Source: an uncultured Paracoccaceae bacterium
GTDB lineage: Bacteria > Pseudomonadota > Alphaproteobacteria > Rhodobacterales > Rhodobacteraceae
Length of the DNA stretch: 64,000 nt
Assembly: GCA_947500005.1 (NCBI GenBank)
Contig: CANMQJ010000001.1
Coordinates: 248,001 to 312,000 of the forward strand
Direction of reading: 5' to 3'
In this document: positions 26,209 to 35,538 of the stretch, piece by piece
How positions within the stretch are numbered: position 1 is the stretch's first letter
How the letters are laid out: every line of letters begins with the position of its first letter
The notes under the pieces: generated by a model
Database searches by the model: none
What the model was told of the DNA's origin: nothing
Seen by the model: only the letters and a program-made list of their open reading frames with translations
Translations under genes and position numbers: made by a program

Positions 26209-26523
26209 TGCGGGCGTCCTTTGGAAAACATGTCGGTTGGGGGATATTCGGTTCGGTGCGATGGCTCAAGCACCTTTGCCCGGCATCTCTAGTGGATCAG
26301 AGCGCCGGGACCGTAATTCGAATGATGATCGCCACATGACAGAACATGGGGGCCTTATAGGCTGATCGGGGCCGGGGATAAAGCGACGTTGATGCCGCGC
26401 CGAAACGCGAAAGCGGGATAATCCGCCCGCGCTCTTGATACACGGGCGGAATACGCGGCAAGAGGCGCTCCGCTCCGTCGTATTGCTACCCGTTGAAGAT
26501 CGAGCTGCAGTGAGGGGTGCGGG
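26209..26523. other. intergenic region upstream of ileS
   Basis: About 315 bp without a convincing gene. It holds the presumed ileS promoter and an inverted repeat (TCCGCCCG at 26422-26429 with CGGGCGGA at 26443-26450) just downstream of the VIT-family stop, which could end that minus-strand transcript though no T run follows. Nothing like a tRNA, T-box or conserved RNA was seen. Confidence 0.4.
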
Positions 26524-27234
26524 TCAAATACTGAACAACGTCCCCACCCCGTATGCGATCGACGCCGCAACCCCGCCGATCATGAGCGTCTCGACCCCTG
26601 ATCGCCACCAAGGCGCGAGAGACCAGATGCTCTTGAGCGCGCCGATAGCGAAGAACACCGCTCCGGTCATCCAAGCCGACAACGCGAAGGCCCGGTCGAC
26701 CCCGAAGAGAAAGGGCAACAGGGGGATCATGCCGGCAAAGAGAAAGGCGCAGAAAGTGGCCAGCGCGGCGCGCATCGGGTGCGGTTCGATCGGCCCCATG
26801 CCGTACTCGCCCTCCAGCATCATGGCGATCCAGTTCTCGCGATTTGCCGTGACGGCATCGGTCGCGTCCTCCAGGACATGACCGGCAAGGCCCTTTTGAG
26901 CCAGGATCTCGCGCACTTCCTCCCGCTCGCCATCGGGATAGAGCTCGATATGACGCTCCTCGACCGCGCGCAGGCGGCGGATATTGTCCAGTTCCGCCTT
27001 GGTGCCCGAGTAGTTGCCCGCTGCCATGGAAAACCCGTCCGCCAGCACATTGGCAAGACCCAGCGCAATGATCACGAAGGGTGACAATCCCGCGCCCGCG
27101 ACTCCTGCCACGATGGCGAAGGTGGTCACCGATCCATCGATCCCTCCATAAACCACATCTCGCAGCACGCCCTGGCCCTGTGGCGCGTTGATACGGTCCG
27201 CGATTTCCTGCTTGCTGTGTCCGTGATCGATCAT
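26524..27234 (-). CDS. VIT/CCC1 family metal transporter
   Basis: A 236-residue membrane protein of the vacuolar iron transporter (VIT1/CCC1) family, which in eukaryotes and some bacteria moves Fe2+ or Mn2+ by proton antiport. The first helices contain [23 protein letters not shown] and [17 protein letters not shown]; a cytoplasmic acidic metal-binding segment ([20 protein letters not shown]) and three C-terminal helices follow. The ATG at 27234 has an AAGG site; a longer frame from 27330 lacks support. Divergent from the DUF2585 gene. Confidence 0.87.
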   Translation of the reverse strand: MIDHGHSKQEIADRINAPQGQGVLRDVVYGGIDGSVTTFAIVAGVAGAGLSPFVIIALGLANVLADGFSMAAGNYSGTKAELDNIRRLRAVEERHIELYPDGEREEVREILAQKGLAGHVLEDATDAVTANRENWIAMMLEGEYGMGPIEPHPMRAALATFCAFLFAGMIPLLPFLFGVDRAFALSAWMTGAVFFAIGALKSIWSLAPWWRSGVETLMIGGVAASIAYGVGTLFSI

Positions 27235-27346
27235 CGTGATGCCTTGGTTAAACGCGTCCGACCTTATCAAGCCCGGCCCCGCCCGGATTTGACCGAGATC
27301 AGGGGGCGCCCGGGAACCGGCTGGTAACAACTCCGTTTCCTACGGT

Positions 27347-28000
27347 ATGAGCCAGCACACGGACATGGCCAGCACCGCCGGAAACGGCCACACGTCGCAC
27401 TATGTCGCCGCGGTGGTCGGGGCCGCCATCATCGCGGTCGCGCTATATCTGCGCGGCCAGCCTCTCATCTGTCCCTGTGGCTACGTCAAGCTGTGGGAGG
27501 GGTCGATCTTTTCTCGCCATACCTCTCAACATATCGCCGACTGGTACACCCTGTCCCATGTCGTCACCGGGATGCTGGTCGTCGTCGCAGGCAGGCTTTT
27601 CGCACCGAAGTTCGGCTTCACAGCGCTGTTCGCGATCACCATCGCCATCGGAGTCGCGTGGGAAATCGCCGAACATACACAGTGGGTCATGCGTACCTTC
27701 CGCGCCACCGCGCTCTATTCGGATTACGCGGGGGACAGCGTACTCAACTCGGTCTCGGATTATGTCTGGATGCTGGGCGGATTTCTCGTCGCCCGGTCAC
27801 TGCGTTCGGGCTGGATCGTCGCCGCGGTGATCGGGCTGGAACTTCTCTCGGCCGTCGTCGCACGGGATAGCTTGGTGCTGTCGACGCTTATGGTGGTCGC
27901 GCCTGTCGACGCCATCCAGGAGTGGCAGCAGGAAGCCAACCCGAACCCGAAGGACAGGCCGGAAACCGACCCTGTCGAACCTAGCTCCGACGCGGGATGA
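27347..28000 (+). CDS. DUF2585 family membrane protein
   Basis: A 217-residue protein with about five hydrophobic segments. The DUF2585 signature is evident: PLICPCGYVKLWEG, SQHIADWYTLSHVVTGML and AWEIAEHTQWVM, followed by DYAGDSVLNSVSDYVWMLGGF. Conserved histidine and aspartate residues at the membrane edge hint at an enzymatic or metal-related role, but function is unknown. The ribosome site is weak; an internal ATG (MASTAG) is an alternative start. Its 3' end overlaps the convergent YcjF-like gene by 20 bp. Confidence 0.82.
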   Translation: MSQHTDMASTAGNGHTSHYVAAVVGAAIIAVALYLRGQPLICPCGYVKLWEGSIFSRHTSQHIADWYTLSHVVTGMLVVVAGRLFAPKFGFTALFAITIAIGVAWEIAEHTQWVMRTFRATALYSDYAGDSVLNSVSDYVWMLGGFLVARSLRSGWIVAAVIGLELLSAVVARDSLVLSTLMVVAPVDAIQEWQQEANPNPKDRPETDPVEPSSDAG

Positions 28001-28976
28001 TGCCCTTCAGCGCACGACCGATAACCGCGCGGACCGAGGGGCGATGACGCGGCGAGAAGGGCAACGGGCGGCAGACCTCCATCGCGGCGACGCCGACACG
28101 GGCGCTGAGGGCACCGTTGACGAGCCCCTCTCCGAAACGACGAGAGAGTTTCGACAAAACCGACCCGCCCAGCAGCGGCTCGATCAGGTCGTCGCCCGCC
28201 GCGACCGCGCCCGTGGCAACGAGGTGGGCAAAGACAGCGCGCGTCAGCCGCCAACTGCCAAGCGTTCCGGCCCGGCCGCCATAGATCTCGGCGATGCGCC
28301 GGATCATCCTGAGAGAAGCGCCCAGCGCCGTGGCGACATCCGCCAGTGCCAGCGGCACCAGCGCGGTCACCGTGGCAACCTGCCGCGCCGCGGCTTCGAC
28401 CTCGCGCAGGGCAGCGGCATCCAGAGGGGCAAGCAGTTCGTCCTCGGCCATCGTGAAGAGGGTTTCCGCATCGAATGGCTCTTCCAGACGCTCCAGCAAT
28501 TTGTCACGCCCCCATCGGACGTCATCGCGTCCGGCATAGAAGGCCGTGAGCCGCCGCGTCACCGTGCGCGCCTGCTCAAGATCTGCATCTGCCAATGCGG
28601 TGTCAGCGGCCATTCGCAGATCGTCGACCTTGCCCAGCCGCCCGATGGCGGCCGCCTCGCGCAGGACGATCAGCAGGAAGACGAAGGCCAGCCCCCCGAT
28701 CAAGGCCGTGACAGCCCAACCCAGAACTGGCACCCGGTCGATCAGCGACAGCGCGAAGTCCCAGGCGGCGACCGATATCCACGCGCCCAGCAGCGCAGCA
28801 ACCAGCCTCCAGAACCAGCGCGCCAGACGCGAGGGCCTGCGCGCCGCGACCCGCGCGGCGATCTGCATCGCCTCGCCCTGCGGCGGCGCCATGTCGGGAA
28901 CGGGGGGCGCGTCGGTGACGTTCGGGGCCGGGCGCGCCTCGTCGTCGAGGTCGATCAGAACGGGGCCTTTGCTCAT
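27981..28976 (-). CDS. YcjF-like (TIGR01620/DUF697) membrane protein
   Basis: A 331-residue inner-membrane protein related to E. coli YcjF. A proline-rich N-terminus precedes two hydrophobic helices (about residues 57-75 and 88-106), then a long cytosolic helical domain and the DUF697-type segment (VTALVPLALADVATALGASLRMIRRIAEIYGGRAGTLGSWRL), which in relatives also contacts membrane. YcjF and YcjX are stress-linked (sigma-32/Psp-associated) partners in E. coli; here they are separated by a small acetyltransferase gene and coupled through 4-bp overlaps. Confidence 0.88.
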   Translation of the reverse strand: MSKGPVLIDLDDEARPAPNVTDAPPVPDMAPPQGEAMQIAARVAARRPSRLARWFWRLVAALLGAWISVAAWDFALSLIDRVPVLGWAVTALIGGLAFVFLLIVLREAAAIGRLGKVDDLRMAADTALADADLEQARTVTRRLTAFYAGRDDVRWGRDKLLERLEEPFDAETLFTMAEDELLAPLDAAALREVEAAARQVATVTALVPLALADVATALGASLRMIRRIAEIYGGRAGTLGSWRLTRAVFAHLVATGAVAAGDDLIEPLLGGSVLSKLSRRFGEGLVNGALSARVGVAAMEVCRPLPFSPRHRPSVRAVIGRALKGIIPRRS

Positions 28977-29425
28977 GCCGCGGCACTCTCCTTGGTCCAG
29001 ACATAGGCGATATCGGGCAGGTTTTCATCGTTCTCGGCGCCGCAACCCTGCCCCGCCGCGACGAAGCCGTGCCTCTCGTAGAATTGCCGCGCGCGCTTGT
29101 TCGCGGCAAAGGCACGCAGGTGCAATCGCCTGCAGGCATCCTGAGCCGCGCCCAGCAGCAGCCGGCCCATCCCCTGCGACCGCGCCCGGGGGGCGAGGTA
29201 GAGCCCGACGATCTCTTCGCCGTCGCGGGCCATGAACCCCTCGACCCGGCCTTCCCACTCGAGCACCGTGACCCAGCCCCGGTCGATCATCTCGCCGCAA
29301 TGGGCAATCGTCTCGGCCTCGCTCCAAAGCTCGGGCATCCAGTCCTTTTCGCGCGCGAAGCCGTGCAGGATCCCACCGGTGCAGCCCGCATCCGTGGGTC
29401 GTGCGGGACGCAGAAGCACGCTCAC
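28973..29425 (-). CDS. GNAT family N-acetyltransferase
   Basis: A 150-residue GCN5-related acetyltransferase. The acetyl-CoA binding motif A is LYLAPRARSQGMGRLLLGAA (R-x-x-G-M-G-R), preceded by the IVGL beta-strand and followed by FAANKRARQFYERHGFV, the C-terminal GNAT hallmark. Acceptor substrate is unknown. It starts with a GTG overlapping the YcjX-like stop and its stop overlaps the YcjF-like ATG, so it is embedded in the ycjX-ycjF unit and may modify or depend on those proteins. Confidence 0.88.
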   Translation of the reverse strand: MSVLLRPARPTDAGCTGGILHGFAREKDWMPELWSEAETIAHCGEMIDRGWVTVLEWEGRVEGFMARDGEEIVGLYLAPRARSQGMGRLLLGAAQDACRRLHLRAFAANKRARQFYERHGFVAAGQGCGAENDENLPDIAYVWTKESAAA

Positions 29426-30837
29426 AGCCGGTCTCCGATCAGGAACTGCGCCGCCCGGTCCAGCCGGATGTGCGGAGGTCCGTCACCCGGCGACAGCGTA
29501 AGCGGAGCGGGCGCAAAGCGCATGAACCCGTAGTCCGAATCCAGCCACCGTTCCGCCCCCTTCCGCGCGGGCCCCAGCAGATGCGCAGGGTCCTCGGGCA
29601 GCGCGCCGGGGTAAAAGGCAGCCTGCTTGCCCGTTTCCTCAAGCTTGCCGCGCACGCAGGGCAACTCACCCCCCTCGTGTTCGCGCATCTCCTCGGTCGT
29701 GGCGCGCAAACTGGCCAGCGACAGCGCGGCAGTCTCCGCGCCCGCAAAGCGCGCGCGATCCCGCGCCTCGCGCGTCAGCGCCTCCATGATGGCGGTCAGG
29801 CGCGGATGCTGGGTATGGTGCAGATGATCAGCCTTGGTCGCGGCGAACAGGATTCGCTCCACCCGCTTGCCCAGCAACAACTGGCTGAGCCACGCGTTGC
29901 GGCCCGGCCGGAAAGAGCCCAGGATATCAGCCATCGCCAGGCGCATGTCCTCGACCGCTTGCGGCCCCTTGTGAATGGCCCCCAGCGCATCGACCAGCAC
30001 CACTTGGCGATCGATGCGCGAAAAGTGCTCGCGGAAGAAGGGTTTGACCACCTTTGCCTTGTAAGCCTCGAATCGCCGCTCCATCTCGCGGCCCAGCGAC
30101 CGCCGCGGCAGGGTCCCGGCATCGGGCAAGGGCGCGAAGGTCAGCGCGGGGGAACCTGCCAGGTCGCCGGGCAGCAGGAACCGCCCCGGCGTACAGTCGT
30201 AGAACCCGGCGCCACGGGCGGCCTCCAGATACGCGGTGAAACTCTTCGCCAATGTCTGAGCCGCCGGTTCGTCATGCGCGGCGGTAGGGTCGGTCGCGCG
30301 GACGAGGCCCAGAAACCCTGCCGCAACCGCGCGCCCCTCGATCCGGGACAGCGTATCGGCGGACCATTCCGCATAGCTCTTTTCCAGCAGGCCCAGGTCC
30401 AGCAGCCATTCGCCGGGATAATCCACGATATCGAGATGGATCGTGCGCGGCCCCTGCAACCCCGAGAGAAGCCCCGCCGGACGCACCTTGAGAGACAAGC
30501 GCAGTTCCGACACCGCGCGCGTACTGTCGGGCCAATGCGGCTCCGGCCCCGTCAAAGCAGCCAGATGCGCCTCGTAATCGAAGCGCGGGACCGTGTCGTC
30601 GGGCTGCGGTTGCAGGTAGCCGGCCAGGATCCTCCCCTCGGCCTGCGCGACCAGCCCGGGCATCCGGCCCCGGTCGAGCAGATTGGCCACCAGCGAGGTG
30701 ATGAAAACCGTCTTGCCCGAACGCGCAAGCCCCGTGACCCCAAGCCGGATCACCGGCTCGAAGAAGGTCTCGGAGACGGTATCGCCGACGCTTTCGACGC
30801 CCCGGACGATGCTGTCGGCGATGGAGGATATGACCAA
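29422..30837 (-). CDS. YcjX-like GTPase-family protein
   Basis: A 471-residue P-loop protein of the YcjX (DUF463) family. The nucleotide-binding loop is GLARSGKTVFITSLVANLL, followed by DIVDYPGEWLLDL (Walker B/G3-like) and AATKADHLHH (G4-like TKAD). The best start is a TTG at 30837, giving a short amphipathic N-terminus (MVISSIADSIVRG) that fits relatives; the frame is open further upstream but overlaps the truA promoter. Family members are stress-induced and of unknown detailed function. First gene of the ycjX-GNAT-ycjF unit and divergent from truA. Confidence 0.9.
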   Translation of the reverse strand: MVISSIADSIVRGVESVGDTVSETFFEPVIRLGVTGLARSGKTVFITSLVANLLDRGRMPGLVAQAEGRILAGYLQPQPDDTVPRFDYEAHLAALTGPEPHWPDSTRAVSELRLSLKVRPAGLLSGLQGPRTIHLDIVDYPGEWLLDLGLLEKSYAEWSADTLSRIEGRAVAAGFLGLVRATDPTAAHDEPAAQTLAKSFTAYLEAARGAGFYDCTPGRFLLPGDLAGSPALTFAPLPDAGTLPRRSLGREMERRFEAYKAKVVKPFFREHFSRIDRQVVLVDALGAIHKGPQAVEDMRLAMADILGSFRPGRNAWLSQLLLGKRVERILFAATKADHLHHTQHPRLTAIMEALTREARDRARFAGAETAALSLASLRATTEEMREHEGGELPCVRGKLEETGKQAAFYPGALPEDPAHLLGPARKGAERWLDSDYGFMRFAPAPLTLSPGDGPPHIRLDRAAQFLIGDRL

Positions 30838-30938
30838 GTGACTGCCCTGCGCTGCTCGTGCCTCCAAGATAAGCGGGCCACGCGCCGGGCGCCACCCCCG
30901 GCCTTGCCTGACCGCGCGGCCCGCGCTACCAGCAGGCC

Positions 30939-31706
30939 ATGCCGAGATACGCGTTGAAGATCGAATACCAGGGCGCCCCCTTTGCCGGGTGGCAGCGGCA
31001 AAAGGACCAGCCGTCGGTGCAGGGCGCGGTCGAGGCCGCGCTTGCCCGGCTGGAACCCGGCCCTCATACCATCGCCGCCGCCGGGCGCACGGATGCGGGC
31101 GTACATGCATTGGGCCAGGTCGCCCATTGCGATCTGCAAAAGGACTGGGCCCCCTTCCGCCTGTCCGAGGCGCTGAACTATCACCTCAAACCCGCGCCCG
31201 TGGCCGTGCTGGCCGTGGCAAGGGTCGCCGAGGAGTGGCACGCACGCTTCTCGGCCATCGAAAGGCAATACCTGTTCCGCATCCTCGAACGTCGCGCGCC
31301 CGCCACGCATGACAAGGGGCAGGTTTGGCGCATCGGCCATCCGCTCGACCTGGACGCGATGCGCGCGGGCGCAGCCATGCTGGTCGGACGGCACGATTTC
31401 ACAACCTTCCGCTCATCGATCTGCCAGGCCGCAAGCCCGGTCAAGACGCTGGACGAGTTGCGCATCGAACGGGTCGAGGGCCTGTCGGGGCCGGAGGTCC
31501 ACTTCCACGTCCGTGCGCGCTCGTTCCTTCACAACCAGGTACGCAGCTTTGTCGGAACTCTGGAGCGGGTCGGCGCGGGCGCATGGACCCCCGAGGACGT
31601 GCGCAAGGCGCTGGAGGCATGTGATCGCGCGGCCTGCGGCCCGGTTTGCCCACCCGAGGGATTATACCTCGAACGGGTGGGCTATCCCGAGGCCGTGTTC
31701 GACTGA
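30939..31706 (+). CDS. truA: tRNA pseudouridine(38-40) synthase TruA
   Basis: A 255-residue pseudouridine synthase acting on the tRNA anticodon arm. The catalytic aspartate is Asp52 in [21 protein letters not shown], the conserved HDFTTFRSS and [13 protein letters not shown] motifs are intact. It begins [19 protein letters not shown] as in the family. It converges on the NicO-family gene with a 2-bp gap, and its length is normal. Confidence 0.96.
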   Translation: MPRYALKIEYQGAPFAGWQRQKDQPSVQGAVEAALARLEPGPHTIAAAGRTDAGVHALGQVAHCDLQKDWAPFRLSEALNYHLKPAPVAVLAVARVAEEWHARFSAIERQYLFRILERRAPATHDKGQVWRIGHPLDLDAMRAGAAMLVGRHDFTTFRSSICQAASPVKTLDELRIERVEGLSGPEVHFHVRARSFLHNQVRSFVGTLERVGAGAWTPEDVRKALEACDRAACGPVCPPEGLYLERVGYPEAVFD

Positions 31707-31708
31707 AC

Positions 31709-32629
31709 TCAGACGGCGCGCAGGAACAGCCCGCCCGCGATCGCCGCAACCACCAGCCCGGCCGAGAGTTCGATCATCGGCAGCGCCACGCCCGCGACGC
31801 GCCAGGCCGAGGCCGCACCCGCCAGCCCACCGCGCATCCCGACCGACATCAGGCCCACGCCCACCGTGACGACACCCGTGCCCAGCGCCATGGCAAAGGC
31901 ACCGGCGATGCCGGTCAATGCGATCCCCATCTGCCAGGTCAGGATCAGGACAAAGATCGCACCCGTGCAGGGACGCGCGGCGATGCTGCCGATCAGGATC
32001 AGCGCCTCGCGCAGGGTGCCGGCCTGTTCGACCTCTTCCAGGCTCGGCCCATGCCGATGACCGCAATCCGAGCAGACCTCCCCGTGGTCGTGATCGTGGT
32101 GATGATGGTGGTGCCCATGGCCGCCGGACTCGGACCGCGCGGCCGAAAGCCGCCGCAAGCCGCGCCAGACCAGCCAGCAGCCCACCAGTGCGATAGCGGC
32201 ATAGCTCGCCGGGGCCATCACGCGTTCGGTCACGCCCACCAGCTGCTGTCGTCCGAGGTTCAGGACCGCGACCCCGGCATAGACCAGCACCACTGCCGTC
32301 ACCGCCTGCCCCAGGCTCGCCGCAAGCCCGATCCCCGCCAGCCGCCAGACCGGTACCCTCCGGCCCAGCCCGTAACCGCCGACCAGCACCTTGCCGTGGC
32401 CCGGCCCGACCGCGTGAAAGAAGCCGTATGCGAAGCAAACCGACAAGAGCAGCATGACGGCCTCGGGCTGGCCCGCCCGCACCGCGCGCAAGGCCCCCGC
32501 GATCTGATTCTGGAATTCGCGCTGCTCTCCCGCCGCCCAGAAAGCCAGTTGATCGAACCCGCCGCTCGCCCAGAACCAGCCCAACGCAAGCAGCGCCGCG
32601 CCGGCCGGCAGGATCAGGAGACGGGACAT
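31709..32629 (-). CDS. NicO-family nickel/cobalt (or zinc) exporter
   Basis: A 306-residue membrane protein with six or so helices and an internal His-rich cytosolic or periplasmic loop (GHGHHHHHHDHDHGEVCSDC), typical of RcnA/NicO transporters. FAYGFFHAVGPGHGKVLVGGY is the conserved transport motif (HAVGPGHGK) and GSIAARPCTGAIFVL the second signature. It overlaps the DUF1007 gene by 16 bp; this DUF1007-NicO pair corresponds to the ZevA-ZevB arrangement described for zinc in Haemophilus, so the metal may be zinc rather than nickel or cobalt. The His-rich loop probably binds the metal. Confidence 0.88.
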   Translation of the reverse strand: MSRLLILPAGAALLALGWFWASGGFDQLAFWAAGEQREFQNQIAGALRAVRAGQPEAVMLLLSVCFAYGFFHAVGPGHGKVLVGGYGLGRRVPVWRLAGIGLAASLGQAVTAVVLVYAGVAVLNLGRQQLVGVTERVMAPASYAAIALVGCWLVWRGLRRLSAARSESGGHGHHHHHHDHDHGEVCSDCGHRHGPSLEEVEQAGTLREALILIGSIAARPCTGAIFVLILTWQMGIALTGIAGAFAMALGTGVVTVGVGLMSVGMRGGLAGAASAWRVAGVALPMIELSAGLVVAAIAGGLFLRAV

Positions 32630-33264
32630 GTCAGCCGCACCTCGGTGGCGAATTCCTCGCCCACGAGCGGGATGTCGTTCTCCTCGAGATCGGCATTAGC
32701 GTCGATATTCAGCAACATCGCTCGCATCTGGGCCAGTTGCCCGTCGATATCGGGTACGATCTTGTCGATCACGCAATCGGACCGTCCTTGCACCGAGACG
32801 GACCGCGTCACCTCATAGGCGGTGTAATACATCTCGTCGAAGGGCATGACCGACAGCGCGTCACCACCCAGTCTCGGGGTGCCCGAAACCTCCCGCAGGT
32901 GGGTCGTGACGATCCGGCCCTTCTCCGTGGTCGCGGTCGGCTCCAACGGCCCGGAAAGAGCAAGCTGCCGCCCGCCCAGACGCATCACCAGATCGCCGTT
33001 ATATCCCTCGATCCACTCGGCATCGAACCCGGCCAGTTGCCCCTCTTCCGCCTCGGTCAGCACACCGTCCATGTCGTTGTCGAGCCGCATCTCCTCGAGC
33101 AGCATCAGCGAATAGAACTCGTCATAAGCCCATTCCACCCGCACATGGGTCAGGCGCCCCTCGTTGTCGAAGATCAGCTCGAACCCCGTATCGACAAAGA
33201 CATGCGGGTGCGCCGCCACGGAGACGGGAACACAGGCCATGAGAAATGAAAAAATCCAGCGCAT
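32614..33264 (-). CDS. DUF1007 family periplasmic metal-transport partner
   Basis: A 216-residue protein with a signal peptide (MRWIFSFLMACVPVSVAA) and mature start HPHVFVDTGFELIF, the His-containing DUF1007 N-terminus. An EF-hand-like acidic loop (DNDMDGVLTEAEE) lies near residue 62. DUF1007 proteins (ZevA type) are encoded with NicO transporters and are thought to deliver metal in the periplasm. Overlap with the transporter start points to co-translation. Confidence 0.87.
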   Translation of the reverse strand: MRWIFSFLMACVPVSVAAHPHVFVDTGFELIFDNEGRLTHVRVEWAYDEFYSLMLLEEMRLDNDMDGVLTEAEEGQLAGFDAEWIEGYNGDLVMRLGGRQLALSGPLEPTATTEKGRIVTTHLREVSGTPRLGGDALSVMPFDEMYYTAYEVTRSVSVQGRSDCVIDKIVPDIDGQLAQMRAMLLNIDANADLEENDIPLVGEEFATEVRLTCPVS

Positions 33265-33378
33265 GATCAGACGCTACTCCGGGTTGTGCGACGGAACAAT
33301 GACCCGCAGGAACGCCGGGCAAGCCTCCATGCTGCGATGCGCGAAAACCTGCTGCGGCGATGGCGGAATCCCGCGCGT

Positions 33379-34170
33379 TCAGCTGGTGATCGGGTGCAGA
33401 ACCAGAGTTTGCAACGCGACCCCCACCGGACCCTTGGTGTCATGCAGGATGGATTGCGACATGCCGACGCCGGTCCCGTGCCAATGCGAGACCGAGTCAG
33501 AAGCCATCCACTCGCTTTCCGGCTCGCGATGGATTTGAAGCGTCAGATCGGTATTCATGAAACCGAACCTCACCGGCGGCTCGTTCCACGAGATCCCGTT
33601 GCCGCAATCGGCCAGCGCGCAGATCGACTGGATCGGCGATTGCATTTCCCCTTCGAGCAACTGCGGCGTCTTCATCCAGATTGTCTTTGGTCCCGGATCG
33701 CGCGACCCGCCCCTGGGATAAGCCATCTCGACGAACTGGCCGAAGGCGGGCTTGTCATGCAATCCGCCAATGAGGAACGAGGTATCGCGCTCGGCCTCGG
33801 CCCAATCCGGCGCGGCCACCTCGGCCGTGGGGACATCGCCCAGATCCTTGCGCACGAGGTGCATCGAACTCGCGCTCATGCACAGCGTGCCGTCGAGCGC
33901 ATGCACCTCGATCCGTGTGGTGGCCAATGTGCGCGTGTTCCGCGTCACCTCGGCCAAGACCCGCAGGCCCGCTAGCGGCAGCGGCTTGAGCACGTCAAGC
34001 GTCAGCCGGGTCAGCATCTTTTCCGGCCCCACCGCCCGTTCCGCCGCGCGGGCGGCAAGCCCGGTCACCGGCCCGGCATGGCAATGCTCCGCGGACCACG
34101 GCCCGCGCGCAGGATCATTGCCGACAAAGACGTCCTCCTCGGCCTGCCGGAAATAGGCCTGGGCCGCCAT
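33379..34170 (-). CDS. acyl-CoA thioesterase-like (TesB/4HBT_3 type) protein
   Basis: A 263-residue double-hotdog protein. The N-terminal half has the EHCHAGPVTGLAARAAERA helix and LTLDVLKPLPL strand typical of the first hotdog; the second half ends with SEWMASDSVSHWHGTGVGMSQSILHDTKGPVGVALQTL, the TesB-like C-terminal motif. It should hydrolyse or bind acyl-CoA esters. It starts 4 bp after the acyl-CoA dehydrogenase stop and has a GGAGAAGG site, so the pair forms a fatty-acyl or branched-acyl catabolic unit. Confidence 0.82.
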   Translation of the reverse strand: MAAQAYFRQAEEDVFVGNDPARGPWSAEHCHAGPVTGLAARAAERAVGPEKMLTRLTLDVLKPLPLAGLRVLAEVTRNTRTLATTRIEVHALDGTLCMSASSMHLVRKDLGDVPTAEVAAPDWAEAERDTSFLIGGLHDKPAFGQFVEMAYPRGGSRDPGPKTIWMKTPQLLEGEMQSPIQSICALADCGNGISWNEPPVRFGFMNTDLTLQIHREPESEWMASDSVSHWHGTGVGMSQSILHDTKGPVGVALQTLVLHPITS

Positions 34171-34174
34171 GGGC

Positions 34175-35419
34175 TCAGACCTTCTCCTGGGTGTATTTCT
34201 TCAGCTCAGCCCGAGCGATCTGGCGACGGTGAACGGCGTCCGGCCCGTCGGCGAAACGCAGCGTGCGCTGACCCGTCCAGGCGGCGGCCAGCGGCGTGTC
34301 CTGGCTGACTCCCTGTCCGCCATGCATCTGCATCGCCTCGTCGATCACCTTGAGCGAGGTGCGCGGCGCCACCACTTTGATCTGGCTGATCCAGGGTGCC
34401 GCGGCGCGGGCATCGCCCTGGTCCATCATCCAGGCGGCCTTGAGACACAAGAGCCGCGCCATCTCGATCTCCATCCGGCATTCGGCGATGATGTCGTAGT
34501 TGGCCCCAAGCTGCACCAGCTTCTTGCCGAACGCTTCTTTCGAAAGTGCGCGCTTGCAAAGCTGTTCCAGGGCCGCCTCGGCCTGCCCGATCGAACGCAT
34601 GCAGTGGTGAATCCGGCCAGGACCGAGGCGCCCTTGCGCAACCTCGAAGCCACGCCCCTCGCTCAACAACATATTCTCGGCGGGAACACGGACATCGGTG
34701 AACCTGATATGCATGTGGCCATGCGGCGCGTCGTCATGGCCGAAGACCAGCATCGGCCGCAGGATCTCGATCCCCGGGGTCGCGGCATCGACTACAATCA
34801 TCGAATGGCGCTGGTGCTTGGGAAGATCGTCGCCGCCGGTCTTCACCATCACGATATAAACCTTGCACCGCGGATCGCCCGCGCCGGAGGCCCAGTATTT
34901 CTCGCCGTTGAGCACGTATTCGTCGCCATCGCGGACGCAGGACATCTCGATATTGGTGGCGTCCGAAGACGCGACATCCGGCTCCGTCATCAGATAGGCC
35001 GAGCGGATCTGCCCATCCAGCAGCGGCTCCAGCCACTGCTTTTTCATCTTCTCGCTGCCGTAGCGCTCGAAGACCTCCATGTTGCCGGTATCGGGCGCCG
35101 AGCAGTTGAACACCTCGGCCCCCAGCGGGGTCTTGCCCATCTCCTCGGCGAAATAGGCATATTCCACCGTGGTCAGCCCGAACCCGCGTTCGCTGTCGGT
35201 GAGCCAGAAATTCCACAACCCGGCCGCCTTTGCCTTGGCCTTGAGCCCGTCGAGGATCTCGGTCTGCCGCTCGGTGAACTGCCAGCGGTCGCCCTTGCCG
35301 ATCTCGGCGTGGTACTCCTCTTCCAGCGGCATGATCTCGTCCCGGATCATCGCGGCGACACGCCCGAGAAGCTCGCGGTTCTCCTCCCGCATGCCGAAAC
35401 TCATGTTCTGGATACTCAT
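34175..35419 (-). CDS. acyl-CoA dehydrogenase family protein
   Basis: A 414-residue FAD enzyme. The middle domain has AYLMTEPDVASSDATNIEM (family signature 1) and GEKYWASGAGDPRC; the C-terminal helical domain includes MQMHGGQGVSQDTPLAAAWTGQRTLRFADGPDAVHRRQIAR. It resembles the ACAD10/11-like group rather than short-chain acyl-CoA dehydrogenases, judging by the HRRQIARAEL end. The ATG at 35419 follows a GGAGGAGG site. Substrate chain length is undetermined. It is followed by the thioesterase and diverges from the GhrA-like gene. Confidence 0.88.
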   Translation of the reverse strand: MSIQNMSFGMREENRELLGRVAAMIRDEIMPLEEEYHAEIGKGDRWQFTERQTEILDGLKAKAKAAGLWNFWLTDSERGFGLTTVEYAYFAEEMGKTPLGAEVFNCSAPDTGNMEVFERYGSEKMKKQWLEPLLDGQIRSAYLMTEPDVASSDATNIEMSCVRDGDEYVLNGEKYWASGAGDPRCKVYIVMVKTGGDDLPKHQRHSMIVVDAATPGIEILRPMLVFGHDDAPHGHMHIRFTDVRVPAENMLLSEGRGFEVAQGRLGPGRIHHCMRSIGQAEAALEQLCKRALSKEAFGKKLVQLGANYDIIAECRMEIEMARLLCLKAAWMMDQGDARAAAPWISQIKVVAPRTSLKVIDEAMQMHGGQGVSQDTPLAAAWTGQRTLRFADGPDAVHRRQIARAELKKYTQEKV

Positions 35420-35538
35420 GGTGGTCCTCCTCCTCGGGCGTGCGCGCTTTACCTCTTGGCGGAAAGATGGCTTAGCTGGCCGCGCAAAGTCCAGTTGCAT
35501 GACGGAACGTTACGGAAAAGTTTGGAGGAGAAGACGCG

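Noticed and set aside
22930..26292. Plus-strand open frame of about 1120 codons across ogt, DUF3253 and ileS
   Set aside because: It is the mirror of ileS, has no recognisable domain and its start lies inside ogt; all catalytic motifs are on the minus strand.
26422..26450. Hairpin upstream of ileS as a T-box leader
   Set aside because: T-box RNAs are not known for ileS in this group; there is no specifier loop or T-box sequence, and the hairpin is near the VIT gene end instead.
29401..30957. Plus-strand frame of about 518 codons over the YcjX-like gene
   Set aside because: Antisense shadow; the P-loop and G-motifs are on the minus strand.
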